Of a DNA stretch of 13,199 nucleotides, positions 1 through 6,822 are shown in pieces. A program made the position numbers and the translations under genes. Where the stretch lies: contig CAIUAS010000044.1 in the NCBI GenBank assembly GCA_903897205.1, positions 1-13,199 of the forward strand. The letters run 5' to 3'. Numbering within the stretch: the stretch's first letter is position 1; each line of letters opens with the position of its first letter. Source of the stretch: an uncultured Gammaproteobacteria bacterium (lineage in GTDB: Bacteria > Pseudomonadota > Gammaproteobacteria > CAIUAS01). Below the pieces are notes generated by a model, which had not been told where the DNA came from, made no database searches, and saw nothing but the letters and a program-made list of their open reading frames with translations.

Positions 1-26
1 CGAAATAAGCGCTTCAATACTTTCAT
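1..26 (-). CDS. ubiB: Probable UbiB, first codons only (cut by window edge)
   Basis: On the minus strand an ATG at 24-26 overlaps the TGA stop of the preceding ubiJ (23-25) as ATGA and opens a frame reading MKVLKRLF before the window ends. A four-base stop/start overlap is typical of translationally coupled genes. In gammaproteobacteria the gene after ubiE-ubiJ is ubiB, an ADRK/ABC1-type atypical kinase-like ATPase needed for coenzyme Q biosynthesis, and a short basic N-terminus suits that family. Only eight full codons are visible, so the identity rests on gene order rather than on domains. Confidence 0.55.
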
Positions 27-634
27 GGCTTAATCCGTTGTTTTAATCGTTGAATACGCACTGCCATACGTTCGACAGCATCGCGCGTTTCATCCACTTG
101 CTTAAAAAAATCTTGTACTTCAACACGCACCGGTAACCAACGTACTTCTTCCTGCACATACTCCGTAATATCTTGCTTCAAACCACCTACACTTTGCTTT
201 GCCCACGCATTCATAGAGCGCATGAATTTACCAACTTGATGCGCAATGATATCACCGGTCACCTTCGAAAGTTGTTCTTCCCAATCAATATCTAATTCAG
301 CAAAAATTTTTTTAAATTGCTTAGCCACATCCATATCACCCGTTACTTTAATACCACTTTCAAATAATGCTGCGCTGCTTGACGCGGCTTTACTTAAACG
401 CAAAAAATCAAAAGGGGCTCCCGCTAAATTAACATCAGGCGTATTAGCATAATCACTTAATAGCCGTACACCATTAGGCTGAATTAAAAAATAGATAGAA
501 TATTTTAAATTTCGAAATTGAATGCCAACTACTTTTCCGACGATTGGCAGTAATCTTGCATTAGTTTCTGGATCTAATTGCAAAAATTTATTTAAGGCTT
601 TTTCAGCCGTCGACAACATAAAGGATAAAATCAT
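23..634 (-). CDS. ubiJ: UbiJ, SCP2-domain ubiquinone biosynthesis accessory factor
   Basis: UbiJ is a lipid-binding accessory protein of the aerobic ubiquinone pathway. In E. coli it belongs to a soluble Ubi complex with UbiK and is thought to present polyprenyl intermediates to the modifying enzymes. The predicted product is 203 residues, against about 201 in E. coli. An SCP2-like domain covers roughly residues 18-120, the family-typical stretch VTGDMDVAKQF lies near its end and TGDIIAHQVG follows soon after. The last 30 or so residues are charged and helical, like the coiled-coil tail through which UbiJ meets UbiK. The frame is open up to 694, but that would overlap ubiE by 38 bases. The ATG at 632-634 lies 22 bases after the ubiE stop and gives family length; another ATG at 617-619 is possible. 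No strong Shine-Dalgarno is seen. It sits between ubiE and the probable ubiB. Confidence 0.86.
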   Translation of the reverse strand: MILSFMLSTAEKALNKFLQLDPETNARLLPIVGKVVGIQFRNLKYSIYFLIQPNGVRLLSDYANTPDVNLAGAPFDFLRLSKAASSSAALFESGIKVTGDMDVAKQFKKIFAELDIDWEEQLSKVTGDIIAHQVGKFMRSMNAWAKQSVGGLKQDITEYVQEEVRWLPVRVEVQDFFKQVDETRDAVERMAVRIQRLKQRIKP

Positions 635-656
635 AAGTATTTTTAACTTTTTTAAT

Positions 657-1403
657 TTAATATTTCCAAGCTCGGTGCAAAGCCACAACGCCATTGGTTA
701 AGTTATGATATTCACAGCGATCAAAGCCTGCTTCCAATATCATTTGTTTTAAAGCATCCTGATCAGGATGCCGCCGAATAGATTCTACTAAATATTGATA
801 ACTAGCTGCATCTCCAGCAACCCACTCGCCTAATTTAGGTAATAAAGAAAATGAATATTGATCATAAATCGCTTGAGTCACAGGCAATACAGGTTTAGAA
901 AATTCTAATACTAACAATTGGCCGCCAGGCCGCAACACACGACACATCGATTTTAATGCAGCTAATTTATCAGTTACATTGCGCAAGCCAAAAGCAATGC
1001 TTACGCGATCAAAATAATTATCGATAAATGGTAAAACTTCGGCATTTGCCTGCGTAAAGAAAATATTTCTTGTGAGACCTGCATCGGTTAAGCGATCGCG
1101 CCCCACCGTTAGCATACTTGCATTAATATCAGCTAAATAAACCTCACCGCCATCCCCGACTCGCTCGCCAAAAGCCTTTGCCAAATCACCGGTCCCACCC
1201 GCTAAATCTAATACTTTATGGCCTGCACGAACACCACTGATTGCCAAGGTAAAGCGCTTCCATAAACGATGAACACCCAATGACATCAGATCATTCATCA
1301 GATCATATTTACTAGCCACAGACGTAAATACAGCAGCAACCTTGCGTACCTTTTCATCACTTGGCACTTGCTGAAAGCCAAAATCCACCCATTTATCGGT
1401 CAT
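657..1403 (-). CDS. ubiE: UbiE, demethylmenaquinone/2-polyprenyl-methoxybenzoquinol C-methyltransferase
   Basis: UbiE is the SAM-dependent C-methyltransferase of the ubiquinone (and, where present, menaquinone) pathway. From the ATG at 1401-1403 the product is 248 residues, against 251 in E. coli. Signature one, YDLMNDLMSLGVHRLWK, lies at about 33-49. The SAM-binding loop DLAGGTGD is at 66-73, the acidic LADIN segment at 90-94, the NAEVLPF motif follows, and signature two (RVLRPGGQLLVLEFSKP) is at about 155-171. The C-terminus ends in the family-typical GVVALHRAWKY. The frame also has an upstream ATG at 1437-1439 adding 12 residues; family alignment (FGFQ near residue 8-11) favours the shorter form, though neither start has a clear ribosome binding site. 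It is the first gene of the ubiE-ubiJ-ubiB operon and diverges from groESL across about 260 bases. Confidence 0.95.
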   Translation of the reverse strand: MTDKWVDFGFQQVPSDEKVRKVAAVFTSVASKYDLMNDLMSLGVHRLWKRFTLAISGVRAGHKVLDLAGGTGDLAKAFGERVGDGGEVYLADINASMLTVGRDRLTDAGLTRNIFFTQANAEVLPFIDNYFDRVSIAFGLRNVTDKLAALKSMCRVLRPGGQLLVLEFSKPVLPVTQAIYDQYSFSLLPKLGEWVAGDAASYQYLVESIRRHPDQDALKQMILEAGFDRCEYHNLTNGVVALHRAWKY

Positions 1404-1533
1404 AAAATTATATCGGTAATCAAGAAGAAGTCTGGGCATTCTATCAAAAAATCTTGGGATTTACTGCTAAACCTATATGACTTTACGAAATTTTGATTAA
1501 CCTTATAGACTTATAAATTGCGAACTTTACCTA

Positions 1534-1561
1534 TTGACTATACCTGCAAAAAGGCTATTAT
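1534..1561 (+). promoter_or_regulatory. Sigma70-type promoter of groESL
   Basis: A -35 box TTGACT (1534-1539) and a -10 box TATTAT (1556-1561) each match the consensus at 5 of 6 bases, with a 16-base spacer. Transcription would start at about 1567-1569, inside the CIRCE operator, so a bound repressor would cover the start site. I saw no convincing sigma32 (RpoH) promoter nearby, so heat control here probably works through HrcA. Confidence 0.75.
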
Positions 1562-1587
1562 TAGCACTCGATGATAAAGAGTGCTAA
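1561..1587 (+). promoter_or_regulatory. CIRCE operator (HrcA binding site)
   Basis: The sequence TTAGCACTC, nine bases, GAGTGCTAA is an exact match to the CIRCE consensus, an inverted repeat bound by the heat-shock repressor HrcA. It starts on the last base of the -10 box and spans the expected transcription start, the normal arrangement for CIRCE at groE operons. Most of it would also be transcribed and form a hairpin at the 5' end of the mRNA. It predicts an hrcA gene elsewhere in this genome. Confidence 0.97.
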
Positions 1588-1662
1588 ACAAGCTTTAAAG
1601 CATCCGTTTTTAAGCTTATGTTTAGTTAGTTTGATAACAGCAAAACTTAAAGGAGACTTTGC

Positions 1663-1968
1663 ATGAGTAAAGACCAAATTAAGATTCGCCCCTTACACGA
1701 TCGCGTGATTGTAAGACGCGAAGAAGAAGAACAAGTAAGTGCAGGCGGTATTGTGATTCCTGATTCCGCAAAAGAAAAACCTATCCGTGGCGTTATTGTA
1801 GCTGTTGGCAATGGTAAAGTCTTGGATAACGGTGATACACGCGCATTAGCCGTTAAAATTGGCGATCGTGTACTATTCGGCAAATATGCTGGCACTGAAG
1901 TTAAAATCAGCGACCAAGAATTATTAGTATTGCGCGAAGAAGATATCATGGGCGTTATCGAAGCTTAA
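1663..1968 (+). CDS. groES: GroES co-chaperonin (Hsp10)
   Basis: GroES is the heptameric lid that closes the GroEL folding chamber in the cytoplasm. The product is 101 residues, slightly longer than the usual 95-97. It opens with IRPLHDRVIV. The mobile loop at about 17-34 carries the GroEL-contacting GGIVI tripeptide region (residues 28-32) followed by PDSAKEKP. The middle holds the GDRVLFGKYAG segment and the end reads LREEDIMGVIEA, all standard for the family. The start is fixed by a strong ribosome binding site, AAAGGAG at 1649-1655, eight bases before the ATG. It is the first gene of the two-gene groESL operon, 53 bases before groEL, under the CIRCE-controlled promoter. A reading frame on the opposite strand across this gene is a shadow. 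Confidence 0.98.
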   Translation: MSKDQIKIRPLHDRVIVRREEEEQVSAGGIVIPDSAKEKPIRGVIVAVGNGKVLDNGDTRALAVKIGDRVLFGKYAGTEVKISDQELLVLREEDIMGVIEA

Positions 1969-2021
1969 TTTCGGTATTTATTTAACAACCTATTTATTTT
2001 ATTGATGAGAGGAATATTTAC

Positions 2022-3665
2022 ATGGCTACAAAAGAGTTACGATTTGGAGTTGACGCACGCTCTTCCATTTTACGTGGCGTTAATGTTTTAGCCGACGCAG
2101 TTGAAGTAACTTTAGGCCCTAAAGGCCGTAACGTTGTTTTAGAAAAAAGCTTTGGCGCACCTACTATCACCAAAGATGGCGTTTCCGTTGCAAAAGAAAT
2201 CGAACTTTCCAATAAGTTTGAAAATATGGGCGCTCAAATGGTTAAAGAAGTGGCTTCTCAAACTTCTGATGAAGCTGGCGATGGCACAACCACCGCGACT
2301 GTATTAGCACGCGCTATTTTAGTAGAAGGCATTAAGAGCGTCGCTGCCGGCATGAATCCTATGGATCTCAAACGTGGTATCGATAAAGCCGTTATTGCTG
2401 CTGTTGACGCACTCAAAAAACTTTCCAAACCTTGCAGCGATAACAAAGCTATTGCACAGGTTGGCACTATTTCCGCTAACTCTGATGAAGCCATTGGCGC
2501 CATCATTGCTAAAGCAATGGAAAAAGTAGGTAAAGAAGGCGTTATCACTGTTGAAGACGGTTCTGGCTTAGAAAATGAGTTAGACATCGTTGAAGGCATG
2601 CAGTTTGATCGTGGTTACTTATCACCTTACTTCGTCAACAATCAACAAAACATGAGCTGCGAATTAGAGCATCCTTACATTCTCTTAGTAGACAAAAAGA
2701 TTAGCAGCATTCGTGAATTATTACCTGTGCTCGAAGGCGTTGCTAAATCCGGCAAAGCTTTATTAATTATTGCTGAAGACGTTGAAGGCGAAGCATTAGC
2801 AACTTTAGTTGTTAACACCATTCGCGGCATCGTTAAAGTTTGCGCAGTTAAAGCCCCAGGCTTTGGCGATCGTCGTAAAGCAATGCTGCAAGATATTGCT
2901 ATCTTAACCAGCGGTACTGTTATTGCTGAAGAAGTTGGCTTAAATCTTGAAGCCGCTAAAATGGAAGAACTGGGTTCTGCTAAACGCATCATCATCACCA
3001 AAGATAACACCACTATCATTGGCGGTACTGGCAAACCGAAAGATATTCAAGCTCGCGTTGCTCAACTTCGCGCTGAAATTGAAAACACCTCTTCTGATTA
3101 CGATAAAGAAAAATTGCAAGAACGTATTGCTAAATTAGCAGGCGGCGTTGCAGTAATCAAAGTAGGCGCTACTACTGAAATCGAAATGAAAGAAAAGAAA
3201 GCTCGCGTTGAAGACGCTCTCCACGCTACCCGCGCCGCTGTTGAAGAAGGCGTTGTCCCTGGCGGTGGTGTTGCTCTTATCCGCGCTTTAAGTGCTCTTA
3301 AAAACCTTAAAGGCGACAACCATGATCAAACCATGGGTATTGCTATCGTTCGTCGCGCAATGGAAGCTCCATTACGTCAAATCACCGCAAATGCTGGCGC
3401 TGAACCTTCTGTAGTCGTTGATAAAGTGACTAACGGTACGGGTAACTTCGGTTACAACGCTGCAACCAACGAATTTGGCGACATGATTGAGTTAGGTATT
3501 TTGGATCCAACCAAAGTAACTCGCACTGCTCTCCAAAACGCTGCTTCTATCGCAAGCTTAATGATCACAACCGAATGCATGGTTGCTGAATCACCTAAGA
3601 AAGAAGAACATGCTCACGGCGCACCAGGTGGAATGGGCGGCATGGGCGGCATGGACATGATGTAA
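2022..3665 (+). CDS. groEL: GroEL chaperonin (Hsp60)
   Basis: GroEL is the 14-subunit ATP-driven cage that folds cytoplasmic proteins together with GroES. The product is 547 residues, normal for gammaproteobacteria. The ATP site is intact: LGPKGRNV near 31-38, the TKDGV loop with D52, GDGTTT with D87 at 86-91, and the catalytic D398 in RVEDALHATR, all with E. coli numbering. The apical domain lies in the middle (about 190-375), and the usual GGVAVIKVG segment marks the return to the intermediate domain. The C-terminal tail has the GGM repeats (GGMGGMGG) that line the cavity floor. The ribosome binding site GAGAGGA lies at 2007-2013. It is the second gene of the operon and is followed directly by an intrinsic terminator. 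Nothing is truncated or unusual. Confidence 0.99.
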   Translation: MATKELRFGVDARSSILRGVNVLADAVEVTLGPKGRNVVLEKSFGAPTITKDGVSVAKEIELSNKFENMGAQMVKEVASQTSDEAGDGTTTATVLARAILVEGIKSVAAGMNPMDLKRGIDKAVIAAVDALKKLSKPCSDNKAIAQVGTISANSDEAIGAIIAKAMEKVGKEGVITVEDGSGLENELDIVEGMQFDRGYLSPYFVNNQQNMSCELEHPYILLVDKKISSIRELLPVLEGVAKSGKALLIIAEDVEGEALATLVVNTIRGIVKVCAVKAPGFGDRRKAMLQDIAILTSGTVIAEEVGLNLEAAKMEELGSAKRIIITKDNTTIIGGTGKPKDIQARVAQLRAEIENTSSDYDKEKLQERIAKLAGGVAVIKVGATTEIEMKEKKARVEDALHATRAAVEEGVVPGGGVALIRALSALKNLKGDNHDQTMGIAIVRRAMEAPLRQITANAGAEPSVVVDKVTNGTGNFGYNAATNEFGDMIELGILDPTKVTRTALQNAASIASLMITTECMVAESPKKEEHAHGAPGGMGGMGGMDMM

Positions 3666-3687
3666 TCGTCTGTTCTGTTAACCAAAT

Positions 3688-3715
3688 AAAAAACCCCGCT
3701 TTTGCGGGGTTTTTT
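3688..3715 (+). terminator. Intrinsic terminator after groEL, probably bidirectional
   Basis: A perfect GC-rich stem CCCCGC/GCGGGG (3694-3699 with 3704-3709) around a TTTT loop is followed by six T (3710-3715) and preceded by six A (3688-3693). It lies 22 bases after the groEL stop. The A run gives the minus strand a T tract as well, so the element can also stop transcription of the convergent membrane-protein gene that ends at 3789. Confidence 0.95.
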
Positions 3716-3788
3716 ACATTTGCGTAAATTATGATATTTTCAAGTTCAAAACAGTTCTTTAAAAGAAATAACGCAACAAAGCGATTTT

Positions 3789-5915
3789 TCAGACAGTATA
3801 CGCAAGCGTCTTAATATCCTTATATTTCTGATCATCATTAGACAGAAGATTTTTCCCATTCAGGATTGAAAAATTTCTTTGCCAAAAACCAGAACCTGTC
3901 AAACAATTATTATTATATGATTGCGTATTCTTATTAGTAGAATTAACGGAATTTTTATAACCAAGATTATCATAACTATCACTCATCAAGATAAGTAAAT
4001 TTATACAAAGTAATAGTAACATAGCGCCATTTCCTGTCGATGTAGTAGGCTCTACATTAATTGTCTCGGCAATTTCATTAAGCGCCGCTAAACTTATTGT
4101 AAATATAGCCGCTAACATCATTGCTTTTACACCATTAATTACTTTGCTTGAATCCCACATTCGAACCGCGTTAACTTCTGTTTCAATGTGGTTATTTAGC
4201 TGATTTTCGTTACCATTTTTTCCTTTATTTTTCGCATTAATGAGCTTACTTTTCTCTGTTTTAATCGCTTCTTTATCCTTGAAGAAAAAATTGTAAAAAC
4301 GATAACTATAGGTACTGGTAACCGCACTATCCTGCTGATTACTGCTATTTATCAAATCGTAATTTTTTCTCTTATGCTCTAATAAAAATTCATGGCCGTG
4401 ATAAACAAACACACCCGTAGCAGCGGCCGACACTAAAGCGTATTCAACCTGTGGCGGTAAAGCAAAACTAAATGGTTTGGCAAACTGCTGCACTGCATAA
4501 AATACACCGCTTGCGATTAAACTACTTTCAATAAGCGATATTAATTTATTAACCGCCGGATAACGCTCTGCATTAGCTTTTAACGCCATTAACAATAATG
4601 TTACAGGAACTATTTCTGCTGCTTTAATCGACCACTTCGAATCATTCAAGCGAAAAAGTTTTAAAATTAAACTCTGCATAAATAATGCATCATTTAAATT
4701 TCCTGCCAATTCAAGCCCAAATTTTTTCCAGCCTTTCTCATTTTTAGGCCCAATCCAACTCAACATAAAATCTGTCAGTGCCAGCCCCAGCGCAGGCGCG
4801 AGCGCATACAGATTGCCTTCCATTATTTGCGCCCACCACATGATGGCTTTAGCTTCTTTTACAGCAAAATCCCATATTTTTAATGGTGCACCAATGTGAC
4901 TAGGATTATCATTAAATACAGATTTCACCCGCACAGCAATCTCTGCAAACCTCCAATTAGGATATAACCATAAAATTATACTAGTCAGCGCAGTATTATT
5001 ATTAATAATGATATTATTAGTGGTTTGTGAATTCATCCAAACCATAAAAGCCAATGGCGCATAACAAACCGTATATTCAATAAAATTATCGATAAAACGC
5101 GCTGCTTGTTTAGGCCGCAAAAACTTGCCTTTCACAAAGGGGGCATCAGGTATAAAATTAGTGGCAACAGAAATGCCTGCCACTGTCGCAGGAAAATAAA
5201 GCTTAAAATTATTAGAAACGGGAGCACCAAAACTCTCAATAATAATAATTGGCATTGTTGAAAACACATATCGACTAATCGCCACATAAATTAAATTCGC
5301 AAACCAACGCAAACTCGAAATTTTATTAAAAGCACGCCGGTTCATTTGGCGCGATTGTAGCAAAATATTGTCTTCATCAACGGGCCCATATGCTTTGGAA
5401 GTAAAATAAGAATTACTAAAAGTCATTACTGCAACCAGCGTGACACCAATGACGGCACGAACCGTGCTATCTTGCCCACTCAACCAAGCACTAAAACTTA
5501 TAATTAATTTAGAAAAACTATCAGGATTTTCGCCCGCATTTTCAGCTAATATCGCTGCCACATTGCGTAAAAACTCCAAAATAACAGCGACTTTCAAACT
5601 AGCCACACGCAGGTGATTAAATACATTATTTATTTTTATGCGCGCTCCGAGCGGCAATCGATTTAAAGATTTAATGAATTCTATGGCAATATCCACTATC
5701 AGCGCGGCAGCCATGCCGCCTGTTCCGATATTAATATCTCGTTGGCGTTCACTGTTTTGCTGATCAGTGGGAGGCAATATAAATGAAAATGAAACAAAGG
5801 ATGCCAGCAAAGTTTGAAAAGCGCCTAATGCTACCCCCGATTTAAAATATCTTTCTATTATTTCTTCGTCAGTCAATGAATCAGAATCACTTAAAGAATT
5901 TTCATTAATTCGCAT
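3789..5915 (-). CDS. Polytopic inner-membrane protein of unknown function (708 aa)
   Basis: I do not recognise this protein. It has a short acidic N-terminus (about 1-22) and then many hydrophobic stretches, roughly at 25-49, 63-84, 104-124, 155-170, 203-229, 239-255, 278-294, 308-320, 370-388, 433-445, 456-477, 490-507, 595-612 and 629-645, so perhaps 12-14 membrane helices. A polar loop at about 513-590, rich in Lys and Asn, splits the last two helices from the rest. The final 60 residues are Asn/Ser-rich, without hydrophobic segments. The motif FSF-x-LPP occurs twice, at 43-49 and 482-488, each time after a helix that starts near SGV. No transporter signature, ATPase motif or enzyme active site is apparent. 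The start is well supported: AAAAGGAG at 5921-5928 lies five bases from the ATG. The gene is convergent with groEL and follows the exported-protein gene after 130 bases that hold interlocked inverted repeats. Confidence 0.85.
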   Translation of the reverse strand: MRINENSLSDSDSLTDEEIIERYFKSGVALGAFQTLLASFVSFSFILPPTDQQNSERQRDINIGTGGMAAALIVDIAIEFIKSLNRLPLGARIKINNVFNHLRVASLKVAVILEFLRNVAAILAENAGENPDSFSKLIISFSAWLSGQDSTVRAVIGVTLVAVMTFSNSYFTSKAYGPVDEDNILLQSRQMNRRAFNKISSLRWFANLIYVAISRYVFSTMPIIIIESFGAPVSNNFKLYFPATVAGISVATNFIPDAPFVKGKFLRPKQAARFIDNFIEYTVCYAPLAFMVWMNSQTTNNIIINNNTALTSIILWLYPNWRFAEIAVRVKSVFNDNPSHIGAPLKIWDFAVKEAKAIMWWAQIMEGNLYALAPALGLALTDFMLSWIGPKNEKGWKKFGLELAGNLNDALFMQSLILKLFRLNDSKWSIKAAEIVPVTLLLMALKANAERYPAVNKLISLIESSLIASGVFYAVQQFAKPFSFALPPQVEYALVSAAATGVFVYHGHEFLLEHKRKNYDLINSSNQQDSAVTSTYSYRFYNFFFKDKEAIKTEKSKLINAKNKGKNGNENQLNNHIETEVNAVRMWDSSKVINGVKAMMLAAIFTISLAALNEIAETINVEPTTSTGNGAMLLLLCINLLILMSDSYDNLGYKNSVNSTNKNTQSYNNNCLTGSGFWQRNFSILNGKNLLSNDDQKYKDIKTLAYTV

Positions 5916-5950
5916 AACTTCTCCTTTTTATATTAATCCACTTAAATTCA

Positions 5951-6007
5951 ATATTGCATCGGCGTAGCTTAAATGGCAAACCAGCCAGATGCAATATCAT
6001 TTAAGCT
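5951..6007. repeat. Two interlocked perfect 10-bp inverted repeats
   Basis: Pair A is ATATTGCATC (5951-5960) with GATGCAATAT (5988-5997). Pair B is AGCTTAAATG (5966-5975) with CATTTAAGCT (5998-6007). The order is A, B, A', B', so the two stems cannot both form as simple hairpins. The inner region holds a small TGGC/GCCA hairpin (5974-5977 with 5984-5987), and a further partial copy of the B motif, CTTAAAT, lies at 5941-5947. The element occupies the gap between the exported-protein gene and the membrane-protein gene, ending about 23 bases from the latter's ribosome binding site on the transcribed strand. No T run follows either stem, so it is not an ordinary terminator. Confidence 0.8.
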
Positions 6008-6045
6008 TTTGGTAAAAAGAAGTTAGCATTTTATTTTAAAGAAAA

Positions 6046-6594
6046 TCAAGGCGTATTATTATTCCAATTAAAATCAATAAACAAATTGGTAAAACTTAAT
6101 GATTTCAAAAATATATTTTGTCGCTCGTTGGCAGGCGTTAATAATTTTGCAACAAATGTTAATTTTTGCTCAATTGGATCATAATTAATTTTAGTGAGGG
6201 TAAAAACAAAATTAAATTGTTTAAGTTTATTGTGAGCAACTGCAACAAAATCAGCATTAGGCGGGACATCAGCAAAACTATCACTTCCATCATACCAATA
6301 ATGGATAAAATCCCGCATTGGCAACTCACCTATAATGCGCTGCGGACGATTAGTAAAATAAACAACAGTCGGTTTAACTTGATAAAGTGTTAACTCATAT
6401 TCTTGCGTCTGGCCAGCAATTAATTTCAACTTACTTTGCTCAGCGCTGGCAACAAATAGCAGCGGTGCTTTATGGGCAGCCGATTTAAAAGCATCGAGCT
6501 GCTGTTCGCTTAATGATGGAGTTGGGCTGGCATAACAATAACTAATAGCACAAAAAAACAAACAAGCACTATAGATAATCCTTTGCATAATCAT
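6046..6594 (-). CDS. Small exported protein, probable periplasmic, function unknown
   Basis: The 182-residue product begins with a signal peptide: a basic residue at position 5, a hydrophobic core at about 6-19 and a likely signal peptidase I site after YCYA (22/23). A Cys at 20 has Tyr before it and does not form a lipobox. The mature part carries VYFTNRPQRIIGELPMRDFI (about 78-97) and DSFADVPPNADF (about 105-116). From memory these resemble conserved blocks of a widespread unnamed family of short secreted proteins in which Y-F-x-x-R-P-x-R is followed by D-S-F-x-x-x-P-P-N-A; this could not be checked by search. The start is decided by AAGGAGGAG at 6598-6606 just before the ATG at 6592-6594; the ATG two codons later is less well placed. 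It precedes the large membrane protein on the same strand by 130 bases, so the two may be co-transcribed. Confidence 0.85.
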   Translation of the reverse strand: MIMQRIIYSACLFFCAISYCYASPTPSLSEQQLDAFKSAAHKAPLLFVASAEQSKLKLIAGQTQEYELTLYQVKPTVVYFTNRPQRIIGELPMRDFIHYWYDGSDSFADVPPNADFVAVAHNKLKQFNFVFTLTKINYDPIEQKLTFVAKLLTPANERQNIFLKSLSFTNLFIDFNWNNNTP

Positions 6595-6643
6595 ACACTC
6601 CTCCTTGAGATTAGCTGGTTCTTTAAAAAAACCTGGCTTTGGT

Positions 6644-6777
6644 TATTTTCTGCGTCTATTAATAAACAGAAAATAGGTCTTCCTCGATCATGTTCTATCT
6701 TATCCTTGATAGATAATATGACTGTAGACTCAACTCAGAGAATTATCCATAGCATGCAGCTGATTATATTGTCAGCT
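6644..6777. repeat. Three successive short inverted repeats in a leader region
   Basis: The 228 bases between the thioesterase stop and the exported-protein start hold no supportable gene. They do contain three short perfect inverted repeats: TATTTTCTG/CAGAAAATA (6644-6652 with 6667-6675), TCTATC/GATAGA (6694-6699 with 6708-6713) and AGCTGA/TCAGCT (6758-6763 with 6772-6777). None is followed directly by a T run on the minus strand, although a run of seven T lies 14 bases or so beyond the first one listed in the transcribed direction. They could structure the leader of the exported-protein gene or be protein-binding sites; chance in AT-rich DNA is possible for the shorter two. Confidence 0.4.
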
Positions 6778-6822
6778 TATGACTTATATGGATGTGAATA
6801 ATGAGGAGACACTTAAAATAAA

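Noticed and set aside
23..694. Longer UbiJ starting at 694
   Set aside because: It would overlap ubiE by 38 bases and add 20 residues absent from the family; the ATG at 632-634 fits better.
1647..3319. Several minus-strand reading frames across groES and groEL
   Set aside because: They are antisense shadows of strongly codon-biased genes, without ribosome binding sites.
5951..6007. Classical H-type pseudoknot
   Set aside because: The connection between the second strands of the two stems is zero bases, too short to cross a full 10-bp stem; mutually exclusive hairpins or a DNA-level site are more likely.
6533..6535. Lipoprotein signal at Cys20 of the exported protein
   Set aside because: The residue before the Cys is Tyr, which does not fit a lipobox, and a signal peptidase I site follows two residues later.
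6583..6801. Plus-strand 72-codon reading frame in the gap before the exported-protein gene
   Set aside because: It overlaps the start and strong ribosome binding site of the minus-strand gene, has no ribosome binding site of its own, and its composition is unlike a protein.
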